From Macrocybe gigantea (Eukaryota; Basidiomycota; Agaricomycetes; Agaricales; Callistosporiaceae), in assembly GCA_011319805.1 (NCBI GenBank), contig SJRY01000268.1:248001-312000 (forward strand): 64,000 nt of DNA. Reading direction: 5' to 3'. Shown piece by piece: positions 21,028-31,161 of the stretch; the stretch's first letter is position 1; the number at the start of each line of letters is the position of its first letter. The notes under the pieces are model-generated. The model made no database searches. It was not told where the DNA came from and saw only the letters and a list, made by a program, of their open reading frames with translations. A program made the translations under genes and the position numbers.

Positions 21028-22585
21028 TTACTCGACACTTGTCAGGCTACCTCGAGAGGTCATGTCCGTGTCGGCAACGCTTGCTTGGCCGTCTAGACCA
21101 TCCTCCTCATCGCTGCCCGTGTCAGAGGGGAGATGCGAAACATCGGTAGGTGGGTTGTTGTGAAGAACTGAAGAGCCAAAATCCGTTGAAGTACCTTGAC
21201 GGATGCAATCAACGGACAGTTACGGGCTTATACGATCACGGCGAGTCACCATTGACTAATGATCTATTCGTGGAATCGGTGGGAGCGGCTGGATGATATC
21301 GGGATGTGCCTGCGGGTCTCGGGGTTCTCTCTCCCGTGGTCGGCGTATCCAGTTCATGATCTATTCTCTCGTCAAAATGGTGAGAGTGGACAATCTCGGG
21401 TACATTGACCACGTCTCTGCTATGAGGTGTGTGTTCGTATGGTGGTCGAGTACTTTGGGCCCCTTGGTTCCAGTGCTCATGGCTGTCTCGACGCCAATGC
21501 TCAACTTGCTCAGCAATAAAATGGTTTTCTGGATGAGCATCAGCGGGGACAAACAGTTCTTGTTCTTCGTATTCTTCCGTAGAGCGTAGTTCTTCTGGTA
21601 TAGTTCCGGGGACGCGATCAGCTGGCTGCGGGGGTATTCGATGCAGGAGACCAAAGCTTTAGGGGAACGAGTGTGAGCATCATCAAATCCTTGACTGAGA
21701 AGAAAAGCTGCATACCCGAACACGCAACCCAAAAGGCCTTCACCACCCCAGTGACGGTTTGGAATTAACACGACTTCTCGCAGCGTACTGTTGAAATGTC
21801 TTAATATCAAAAATAAGATGGCTTAATCTAGACTTACTCGAAGTCATATGAATAAACGTATACTCTGAGCGGCTTGTCAACATGCTGCAGGGATAAAGTG
21901 AGTCTAAACCCGTCGATGCAAGTGTTACAATGCTAACAGCTTCCACAAGCTCGTAGAAATCATTTTCTCCACTGAGGACGCCACCAGACCATCCTTCAAT
22001 GATGCGTCAGCCGTTCAGCCGACGTTCAGCAGGAAAACTGAAAGTGATAGTACCTAGGATCCAATCACCCATCGGCACAAGACCCGCGCTTTCAGCCGGA
22101 CTACCTTCCATCACGTCCAGAACATGCCAGACATTTTCTGCAGCAGACTCGGGTTCGCACATCCGCATACTCAAGCCTAATAGGGAAGGTTGGGGGCCTG
22201 CCGCCTCGTCCTGCTTCGCGCTGAACGGCTGCGACCATGCTCGGGAGGGTATAATCGGAACAACTGCATCGACGCATTACATTGGATTATAATGATAACG
22301 TGGCACCGTCATGATGCTGTCCGAGAGCTCACCTCGTGTGTTTTGATTCTTGCTGCTCCAAACTAGGAGATTCAACGTTCGTTCTTCATGCTGTTCTACA
22401 ATCCTCTCCAGCTGGGCAACGTCAATGTTGTGATAAGAAGAGCGTGTATCCCCTTCGAAGCCGACAACAAAATCAAAGAATGGTTCGATAGAGGTCTTGG
22501 ACGCTGGTGAAGACGGGGTGACTCTCAAGACGTGCAATGCTCGTGGAGGAGGATGGGCCTGGGATGTAGACTGACCAGCACCCAT
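21028..22585 (-). CDS. GRH1: Golgi reassembly-stacking protein (GRASP55/65, Grh1)
   Basis: A peripheral Golgi protein with two PDZ-like GRASP domains; it acts in cisternal tethering, COPII trafficking and unconventional secretion. The start at 22585 reads MGAGQSTS, a fit to the N-myristoylation rule (Gly2, Ser6), as in animal GRASPs. GRASP domain 1 contains HVLRVTPSSPASKTSIEPFF; domain 2 contains ENVWHVLDVMEGSPAESAGL, GDWILGWSGGVLSGENDFYE, DKPLRVYVYSYD and LIPNRHWGGEGLLGC, then FGLLHRIPPQP. The tail is Ser/Pro/acidic. The frame's apparent stop at 21236 lies in an intron: a GTGACT donor after RSLVNG joins to TSTDFGSSVLHNNPP and the true stop at 21028. About 390 residues, at least six short introns, no frame break. 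Head-to-head with the PPR gene, 1.1 kb away. Confidence 0.92.
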
Positions 22586-23680
22586 GTGCAGTTGACAAGC
22601 TGAGAGTCAGAGATAAACACCAGTCTAGCTGAATCGCGCAGCCTCGAGGGACAGTCGCGTTGGAGATGTCAAATGCATTGTTTGCCGCCGTTTTGCTGTA
22701 CCCCTTCCACACCTTAACCTAAGTTCACGTTTATCGGGTGCAGAAATAAGGATCGTCAGTTCTATCAAACAGTTTCAGGGCTTTTCTAGATCCAGGGGTT
22801 TACCAATAAGCACGAGAATAGCAAAACTGTATTCTAGAGATGAATCGCATAGAAGATCAAGATCCCTACCGACTGCATTCAGTGACAGGCCAATTTCCCC
22901 AAAGCACTGAGATTTCTAAGAAGCTCTACGGGACCACTGTTCCTTGACTCCATCATTTGTATCACAAATCAGAGAAGGAGAGTGACGCAAGGACTTGTAT
23001 AAATGTCGGTGGTTTTTTTGCCACCCATAACCGAATAAACGCCGAGGTAGACGCATGGTACAGAGGCTATGGAGCATATGTCATAGATGAGAGGACCGGG
23101 GACTAGGCTTGAAATACGAGTGTATTGGAGGGACAAAGAAGGCCTTAACACACTTTCAGGTAATATAGTTGTTCCGCTACAGGTCTTTCTGCGGGTCCCG
23201 ATGAATAGCTAGCGGTTGGGTACGGAATTCCTCGTCATTCGTGTGGTCCTCCGAGGCGAACAAATCCGAGGCTTATTCCACTCGCATGATACCGAGCGTG
23301 AATTCGTGACGGATGTCCAACGGGAGCCCACGACCAAGGAAGTCCTGCAAACGGCTGATGGTCCCGTACCGAAAAATCGCGCACAAGCAAGCCCATGCGC
23401 AATGGATGGACGCTATTAGGAGAATAAAGCTCATGCTCGCACCCGCTAATCTGAGTGGCCTGGAGTACGTAAGAGCTTCAAAGAACGTCAACAGGCACGT
23501 GACGATCCAATTTTTCACTGACCGTGGTCGACATTCGCCGCTGCACTCCGGAATAGTTGCCGACAGAGGTATTGCCTGGCCTTACACCGAGAGCGAAATA
23601 GGTCTTTGCGGAATGCGGTGGGTCCTCAGCGTCTTGTAGAGAAAAAAGGCAGTATGCTGATTCACCAACACAGCTGACTT
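22586..23680. other. Divergent intergenic region, 1.1 kb
   Basis: Lies between the starts of GRASP (minus) and the PPR gene (plus). A minus-strand frame near 23518-23273 holds two hydrophobic stretches (e.g. ASMSFILLIASIHCAW), but I see no conserved family, and a plus frame of similar length overlaps it. I take the region as promoter sequence with possible 5' untranslated exons. Confidence 0.4.
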
Positions 23681-26008
23681 ATGTTACTTTGCCGCCGTTC
23701 TCTTGTGCTATTCCACATTACACGGCTCACGAACCCTCTCAGCGCTTCGCGTTTTAACCTCTCAACTACCGGTGCAGACTCAAATGTTCAGCAAGAACTC
23801 TCTCATCCCAAAGCCCCAGCATCGGACAGTGCATCCAAGGGGAAGGAAAAGGCCGTGGAGTGGGATGCCGCCAGGCCCCCCAAGGTTATTCCAGGAGTGT
23901 TCACCCTTTCCAGCCCTTCCTCCTCCATCGTTCGCCCGAGCGAGGCGAAGAGAAAAGGCGTGGCGTTGAGAGAATACGAATTGAAGCGACAGCGAGACCA
24001 TTTATCTGTTGCTGACTACCAGCAAGCGGTGGAGTGCGCCTTCAGGACGGAGGACCGTGAACTGGCGAATCTGGTCGTTTCAGATATCGCCCAGCACATT
24101 TCTTGTGACGACAACGCTGGATCCGCACTATTTCACCTCATTCTCACTCGCCACATCGGCATTCTCGAACCTGAGATAATTCTTTCCCTGTTGCGCTCTG
24201 CGTCCCGCTCTCAGAGAGGTCTCAGTGGCCTCTTCAATAGACGCGTTCTTGAAGATGTGCTTCAGGCTTTGTCTGAGGCGTCCTTTTCGGACGCCTTGGC
24301 AGGTTCATTCGCCGAGCTGCTGAGCCCCCTCCTTCCTAGATTCATCTTCAAGTCTCGTATTCCCGATCGTCGAGAGCCCGATTACCATCCGCCCAGGATG
24401 ATACGCCTTTGTTTCTCTTATCTTTATCGGCTTTCGATGATGCAGGACCACCGAAGCGGCGCGATGAAAATCTTCCGAGCGTTGGTCGACACGGGCCATA
24501 TCCCATCCGCCGCACTCAGCCTTGATGTTCCTTCTGACGATTTCGGATTGCTTATTTCTGCTATCCTGGTTAAAACTGCTCTCCATTGGAACTGGGGGAG
24601 GTTAGCTGCCTCGTTCATGACTAGCTCGCTCAGATCATACAATAAACTCGATCAATCCATCCTTGATCTTAATACCGACGTCATCTGCATGCTTCTCGAT
24701 ACCCCTACAGCTAAAGATATGCGAGTCTGCGGCCCCCTCATCCGCCTCGCTCATAAACATACACCAGTCTCCGACAGCATAATACGCCGGTTTTACGATA
24801 ATTCTGCAAAACTATCGTTGGGTAAGGAAGCGGAAGAGCTCTATGCCTTTTCAAAGCTGCCCACAATCCTAGAAAAACACCAATATCCCGCTCCACAAGG
24901 CCTGGCCTTACCCTGGTTGATGCATTATGTATCGTTCTTTGGCAAGCGGACGTATCTGTCCCGTTTGCTAGCGGTCGACGTTGTGGAAGACGCCCTACAT
25001 GTCCCGATACAGCTTAGGGCGCGATTCATTTCTGACACGGCTTACCGGGGCCACTCTGCCTTGGCGCGGAGCCTTTGGGAAAGGTACAGCACGGGAAGAG
25101 ATGGATACGCCGTCGTGGGCAACTCGGGGTTGATGATACGTATGGTCAGTCTCTTCACACACTTGAGAGACAGAACAGCCTCCCAGGTTGCGCAGCACGA
25201 AGCGAACCAGGCGAATCCGGCGGGCGAGTCCCAGGAATACGTTGACATGGTTCGAGAGCGATTGGCGGACGTTGATTCCTTTCTTCAACGGCTGGTGTCT
25301 GCGTATCGAGCCTACCATTCACCGCTTTCCGATGCACGCCACGAAGTGATAACTTCGTTCGCGCGAGCCTGCTTCTTAACGGGCAGTTTTGTAGATGGCC
25401 TGGATGCATTCAAGGTCCTCTTTTCACGGAGAGAACTACCAGATCTTTACGATCTCAATGTCTGCCTCTCTGCGGTTGCTCAATTCCATCCGAGGTCGGC
25501 GAGCAAAATGATTCGTCGCATGATTGTCCAAGGCTTACGTCCGGACGTGGTCACGTATGGGACTGTCTTGCATCACGCAATGCGGAAGAACGAGACTGAG
25601 GTCGTCCAGGACATGTTGGAGCGCATTCGCACCCTGGATCACAAGCGGCTCTCTCTGAAGTCGGTTGGCGCACTTATCAGAGCGACTGTCGATTCTGGCA
25701 ATGAGGAGTCCAAGGCCGATCGACGAAGGCGGCTTGAAGGCGCCCTAGACGTCTTGCGCTCCTTGAAGGGCCTGTCATTCGCATCGTCGCCGCAAATTGG
25801 AAAGTACCTTGTCTTTGCATCGCTGCGCGCAGGGGACGCTGTGCTAGCGTTCAAGTTTTGGGAGCTGTTGCTCAAGCATAGCACGGAATGGAACGACCGC
25901 GAGCAGGTCTTCCAGCGACGCCTGATTGCAGATCGGCTGCGGAAGGAAGTGAGGGGCGCGCAGGTCAAGGACATGCTGGCCCAGCTTCGTCTCCAGCGCG
26001 TCCGATGA
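23681..26008 (+). CDS. Pentatricopeptide-repeat-like mitochondrial protein
   Basis: A single-exon gene of 775 residues. The N-terminus (MLLCRRSLVLFHITRLTNPL) is basic and hydroxylated without acidic residues, as expected for a mitochondrial presequence. The body is helical throughout. The C-terminal half carries PPR-type helical hairpins, the clearest being SASKMIRRMIVQGLRPDVVT followed by YGTVLHHAMRKNETEVVQDM. Members bind organellar RNA and support processing, stability or translation. Which transcript it serves cannot be told from sequence. It is the longest intronless gene in the window and its frame is intact. The start was chosen as the first ATG giving the presequence. Confidence 0.75.
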   Translation: MLLCRRSLVLFHITRLTNPLSASRFNLSTTGADSNVQQELSHPKAPASDSASKGKEKAVEWDAARPPKVIPGVFTLSSPSSSIVRPSEAKRKGVALREYELKRQRDHLSVADYQQAVECAFRTEDRELANLVVSDIAQHISCDDNAGSALFHLILTRHIGILEPEIILSLLRSASRSQRGLSGLFNRRVLEDVLQALSEASFSDALAGSFAELLSPLLPRFIFKSRIPDRREPDYHPPRMIRLCFSYLYRLSMMQDHRSGAMKIFRALVDTGHIPSAALSLDVPSDDFGLLISAILVKTALHWNWGRLAASFMTSSLRSYNKLDQSILDLNTDVICMLLDTPTAKDMRVCGPLIRLAHKHTPVSDSIIRRFYDNSAKLSLGKEAEELYAFSKLPTILEKHQYPAPQGLALPWLMHYVSFFGKRTYLSRLLAVDVVEDALHVPIQLRARFISDTAYRGHSALARSLWERYSTGRDGYAVVGNSGLMIRMVSLFTHLRDRTASQVAQHEANQANPAGESQEYVDMVRERLADVDSFLQRLVSAYRAYHSPLSDARHEVITSFARACFLTGSFVDGLDAFKVLFSRRELPDLYDLNVCLSAVAQFHPRSASKMIRRMIVQGLRPDVVTYGTVLHHAMRKNETEVVQDMLERIRTLDHKRLSLKSVGALIRATVDSGNEESKADRRRRLEGALDVLRSLKGLSFASSPQIGKYLVFASLRAGDAVLAFKFWELLLKHSTEWNDREQVFQRRLIADRLRKEVRGAQVKDMLAQLRLQRVR

Positions 26009-26526
26009 GGTCGAACTTGTAATCACGGGGTGGCGTCGTCTGCATGGAGCGGCTGCCGCCTAATTTTAGCGACGGCGGGGAGTTCGTTCACGTGGCATAG
26101 AGTGCAATCTGGATAGAAGAATAGGATCCGCGGGACCGTCGTGTGGGGGCTGGAAGGTTCGTTCTTGGCAATAGCAGCCGGGCTTCGGTTTGGGGAGACG
26201 TAAAAATCAAAATGTATTGTATGTTATTGATGTGATCAGGACGAGTTGGAGCCGATGTGCTGGTTCCCCGGAGATAAGCCGGGTGAGGCTGGAGTGTGAA
26301 CTTTGTTGTTCTCGTGATCGCCGTCCATGTTGAGGGACGCATGCGCATACTCATTCCTTGTCGAGCATTTACAGCTTGTTGTCCTGATCCAGTTTCGATA
26401 TAAATCATAAAGAAGATAGCCTTTGAAAGCGCCCGAATCGTAAACAACGGTGGTACGACCGATTCTCTCTCAAAACCGCGTAGCTGCTGCCAAAGTCCCC
26501 TCTGCACTCGTCCTCCCCACACGATC
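26009..26526. other. Intergenic, 518 bp, no gene seen
   Basis: Separates the PPR gene from the zinc-cluster gene on the same strand and should carry the promoter of the latter. A 203-codon minus-strand frame (26699-26088) crosses it but overlaps the first exon of the regulator and shows no conserved features. Confidence 0.45.
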
Positions 26527-29429
26527 ATGCCTGCAGCCCGTCCAAAGAAAGAGAGCAGTTCAGCCACGCCCCCTTCCGACGACAAGGAATCACACTCCGA
26601 AAACAGTAAAAGCAAGAGAAAGTATGTGAAGGTTGCCCCGATTTTTTTCCGTGTTCCTTTGTAACGCGTCTCGCCCCTCTTCACCCCGCATTCCCCCACA
26701 CATCACTCCCCCCGCATCGATTGCCATTGCTTGCGTTTCTGACCCACCGTTATATCCTATTCCCATCTGTCAGCGTATTCAATGGCAACTGACTTCTATC
26801 CTTCCGCTTCGGCAACCAGGAGACAGTCACAAAGTCCGTTCTCCGTCAATTCCGCCTCAAAATCGCCGGCTGACTGTTTTTTTTTCCCCTTCGCATCCTT
26901 TTCCTTTCAGGCTGCGATGCATGCAGAGCACGAAAGGTTCGCTGCGCCAGGGAAAACCCAGAGGACCCGAAGCAGTCCTGCAAGCACTGCATCACACTAG
27001 GCATTCCCTGTACATACGACTATCAACCAAAAAAACGAGGTCCACCAAACTGTAAGCTTTCACGGGCGTAGCTACGATGTACTCTGAGCGATTCTGTCAA
27101 GATATTTGCGTCGCCTGCAGGAGGCGGCCGCAGCGGCCTCTGGCACACAGCCAGATGAGCGCGATGCCGAAGCATCCGCCTCCCCGGTATCCACCATACC
27201 CAGCCCTCCGCAGAGCATGGTGTCGCCCACCATCTCTGCCCAAAACACATCCTTCATGGAGTCCCCAACAACCACACTTCCGACTATCCCGACCGTCCCC
27301 ATCCCACCCTCACGGTATCCCATCGCCGCCGACACGTATCATCCACACTATCCGCCCAGCTCGTCTTTCAACAGCACGCGCTCCATGGACTCATCTGCAA
27401 ACGGTAATGGCATGCTCGTTTCACATTCTCCCCGAAAAGCGAAGATCCTCAGATGTATCAATCCCCATCAGAGTCCTATAATTCATACCCCGTGTACAAT
27501 TGGTCGTACAAGCAGAGCGCGCTCCCTGCTCCGACGACTATACCTCCACTGTCTCACTACTATCGGCCACATCGATTAGAGGAAATCGCCCCCCGTGATA
27601 CCATATCCTTGATCATCGCCCTTTTCTTCGATTTCGTCTATCCCCTCACCCCTTGTGTCCATAAACCATCCTTTATGGCTGATCTTCATTCACGAAGGGA
27701 AGAGCGGGACCCGTTATTTTTTGCCCTGGTAATGTCCACGGTCGCATCTACCCTTGTACAGGTCCCGCGTTCCTATCTTCCTATGGAAAGGCCCGTCGTC
27801 AGGAAGCTGGCTCAGGTGCGTATAATCCCTGGCTGATGAGCTTTCGGCCCTCACCGCAGCTTCTAGACGTGCCATGAAGCCAGTCGGCACATTTCGGTGG
27901 CTTCCTATGACCCTCCAACGTCAATGCATGTCGTTATCCGTTATTTGTGAGTATCACCTCGCCCTGACTCATCCTTTGTCTCACGGATAACCTTATTTTC
28001 CGCACAGCGATTGCATCTATCATTTTTGTGAAGGGCATGACGCGACGCAGCATGCCGCTTTTGGCGAGGCTGCCCACATCGCAGTAACCCTACGACTACA
28101 CGAGGAATCTTCATATGAGGGGTTGGATCCTATTGAGTGCGAAGTCCGAAGGAGAATATTCTGGCTGCTTTTCGGAGGTCAGTTGCTTGTGGCAGTGGAA
28201 ATCTACGGCCCGCTCATGCCCTGCTTTCTAGCTGACAAATCCATGTCCATTTTGCTGGGCAGGCCGATCTGTTTACGTGATGAGGACTGCACCGTGCACT
28301 TCCCGAAAGAACTCGACGATGAATAGTAAGCCAGTCTCCATCCATGATTGATGGTCCAGAATGCTAAGCTCGTATGCAGCATCACGCCGAGCGCTTACCT
28401 GCCACAACCTCACGGCAAGACGGCGTTGGTGTCGGGCTTGAACTACATTTCAAGGATATTTGCCCTTTTGGGGGAAATTCTTGTCCGGATCCGGGTAGAC
28501 AAGCGTTCCCCTCCTCAAGGGCAGTTCGCTACGGCGAGGTTGGAGAGGTGCAGTCGCTGCACACCAGATCCTCTCAGCCTTGAGTCATGCCCCGATCCTC
28601 TCCGTCTCAAACAGTCTCATTCTCAGCCGCATTTGCCTCCCGAGTATGGCGGAGCGGGCTTCCGCCAGGCCACGTTTGCCGAAGTAAAAGACTTTTTCGA
28701 TAATCCCAACGCGTCTCGAGCCAATGCATTGAATCCGTTCCTAGTCATGCAAGCGAATCTCTACGTCACGCAAGTGCGTGGGATGTTGCCAATGCGCCGC
28801 GTCGATCTCCATGCTGACGTCTGTCCTTGCAGCAACTTGTTCGTTTCGTGATTGAGCAGTATCGAGACGAGCTCGTCATGTCGATACAGGGCAGTATTGA
28901 TGAGCACCAGGTGGCCGAGGATCGTGAAGTCGTGGCGAGTGATCTCTTGAACATTCTCCATAGGTGCGAGATGCCTCTCCTTGACCTGGTCCAAAATTAC
29001 TAATGTCGACGAAATGCTATCGTAGTATACCCATTCAATCCATTGCGACGAACGGTCCCAGTTGGTAATTGTTTGATTTTATATCGGAAAAAGAAAGGCA
29101 ACATTCTTGCTCATATCGCTCCAGGTTCACAAAGTCCGCTTCGTTGCTTCCACTCTCCTGGACGCTGTGCGTAAGGCAGAGACGGCGCCAGCATCTGCTG
29201 CGCGTGCCCATGCCTACCTTTGTGAGCAACTTCGGCCGTCACGGTGTTGCAGCATCTTATGCCTCTTTCCAGGGGACTTTCTTAGCATACTCTCTGAAAT
29301 TGAGAGGAACTATTTGTGAGTCTGTACATCTATAGATCACCTCTGCCGACATCGACATTGACGCGTCGTAGATTGGATGATGACCGAGATGGTACTTCGA
29401 GTGGTGATGGTATGGCAATGGTGGCTTAA
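26527..29429 (+). CDS. Zn(II)2Cys6 fungal transcription factor
   Basis: A nuclear regulator of the Gal4-type class. Exon 1 (ATG 26527) is basic and polar (PAARPKKESSSATPPSDD). The zinc cluster lies at 26913-27010: C-DA-C-RARKVR-C-x11-C-KH-C-ITLGIP-C, followed by the basic linker PKKRGPPN and RRLQEAAAAA. After a Ser/Pro-rich stretch comes the fungal-specific middle homology domain: IIALFFDFVYPLTPCVHKP, YHFCEGHDAQHAAFGEAAH, IECEVRRRIFWLLFGADKS, ILLGRPICLRDEDC. The last exons give DFLSILSEIERNYL and an acidic Gly/Ser end at 29429. The join from exon 1 to the cluster is not in frame as I read it, so a small exon or lost base lies in 26632-26910. Three further single-base losses seem to sit in 28536-28600. 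Targets are unknown. Confidence 0.85.
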
Positions 29430-29725
29430 TGCTGCTAATGAATCTTTATGTGGGTTGATGATTTACTACGTTTTCACGTTCAATGTCTGTACTATACGTC
29501 GGTATCTATTCGCATATTGTTCAAATTGTCGCTGCAATATATTATGTGCCATTATCCCTCTTACTTGAAGCGCTGTTGCGATCACTTGCCATTTTAGTCC
29601 ATTACAACATCTTGTGCTCATTGCCGTAAGTTGGCACCTCCAGAATCCTTATTGTCAACCAGACGAACCACATCTTCTTATCACATTCCCACCGCGCCGC
29701 TCACTTCTTGCAGATTTTCTCAGCC

Positions 29726-31161
29726 ATGAGCAGTCGCGAAGCTGAGGACACGCCGAACGTCGCATCCGACAATTCAAATGTCCAAAAATCAGACCTCACG
29801 GAGGAGGAAGCAAGCCGATATGACCGCCAGATGAGGCTGTGGGGAATCGAGGCGCAACAAAGGCAGATCTGCTCATTCACGCCAGTTGCTCAAGGCTCAT
29901 CGATGACAGGATGCGAAACGCGACCATTCTGGTCGTGCGGCTAAAAGGCACGGCCACGGAGGCAGTCAAAAACATGGTGTTGGCTGGCATAGGCAAGCTG
30001 ATTATCGTGGATGGCGACGACGTCGCGGAGGAGGATCTCGGGGCCGGATTCCTCTTTCGGGATGAGGATGTTGGAAAAAAAGTGAGATTTCGCTTCCCGC
30101 TGACATCTCGGCTGGCGGATATTTAATGGTAATACCTCGGTGGACTGTACTCCCCTCCAGAGACTTGACGCAGCGAAAGCGCGAGTGGAGAGCTTGAATC
30201 CCCTCGTGACTGTGGAGACCATAACTGCCTCTTCGGTTTTAGAGGGTGAGGCCTTCGCTGCGCTTGTTAAGGGCGTCGACCTTGTCTGCGTCACGGATTG
30301 GGAAAGAGACGGTCTCGTGAGTCGATCTTCCGCGCATATCAGAACCCGAACACTCTCCAAATCTTTTTGATCGTACACAAGATCCGGATGAACGACGTCT
30401 GTCGTCAACTTGGGAAACCCTTCTATGCAGGTGGCACCTACGGCTTGATTGGCTACATATTCTGCGATCTCCTGAATCATGACTACGTTGCTCCGTGAGG
30501 TCCTAATTCAATCACCAGGATCAAAGCGGGCCGTTAAATGCGCTTCTAATCTCCCTGTACAGCGATCGTTCTGCATCCAAAGAGGCAGCTAGGAATGTCA
30601 AAAAAACCGAAGTCTATACACCTCTGCGGTCGGCGATACGTCATCAATGGTCTGTCTTATCGAAACGACAGACAAAAGAGGTCCATCCGGAGGTCTTCTT
30701 CTCCATCCTTGGTATGCCTGGAAGCGGATTGAATAATAATTGGCAGATGTTCATGCAATTTTAACTTTGTCTTCAGCTATTTGGCAATATCAATCCGTTC
30801 ATGGGGGGCGCCTTCCAGAAAACGAATCCGCAACCGCTGAACTCGCGTCAATTGCCAATGTTCTGATTCAAGAAGCTGGCGTTAACAAAGATATTCTCAC
30901 AAGAATGCCAGAGGACTTGATAAAGTCAGTGAATTGGACCGGTATCTTTAAGTTCCAAATGCTTATGAAATCTCCGCCATCTGGTAGATCACTGTCTGCG
31001 ACGGCTGCTCATGAATTTTCTCCGGTCTGTGCGATCGTGGGGGTATGCTCGCCCAGGACATACTTAAAGCGTTAGCTGCGCGGGACCCGCCAATTGCAAA
31101 TTTCTTTGCGTTTGATGGCAACACGGGAGGGGGGACGGTAACACGGATGAATATGCCTTGA
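29726..31161 (+). CDS. AOS1: SUMO-activating enzyme subunit 1 (Aos1/Sae1)
   Basis: Partner of Uba2 in the heterodimeric E1 that adenylates SUMO. The N-terminus has the family hallmark EEASRYDRQMRLWGIEAQQR. A 47-bp GC-AG intron (29863-29909) then joins to RNATILVVRLKG, the start of the Rossmann fold, and VLAGIGKLIIVDGDDVAEED. Later exons give AAKARVESLNPLVTVE, GGTYGLIGYIFCDL and a C-terminal adenylation-domain block with EFSPVCAIVGG and MLAQDILKALAARDPPIANF, ending at 31161. There is no catalytic cysteine domain, as expected for this subunit. The frame breaks in the G run at 31039-31043: one more G restores VGGMLAQ, whereas the sequence as given reaches a stop at 31073. Seven or so exons, tandem with the regulator upstream. 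Confidence 0.9.
29863..29909 (+). other. GC-AG intron in AOS1, 47 bp
   Basis: Donor AG/GCAGAT and acceptor GACAG. Splicing joins EAQQR to MRNATILVV in phase, restoring the known E1 motif; read through, the frame ends at 29942. No GT donor nearby gives a workable frame. Confidence 0.75.

Noticed and set aside
21236..21238. Stop codon as the end of GRASP
   Set aside because: A GT donor just before it joins in frame to a plausible Ser/Asp-rich last exon ending at 21028.
26088..26699. 203-codon minus-strand frame
   Set aside because: It overlaps the first exon and promoter of the zinc-cluster gene, has no conserved motif and unlikely composition.
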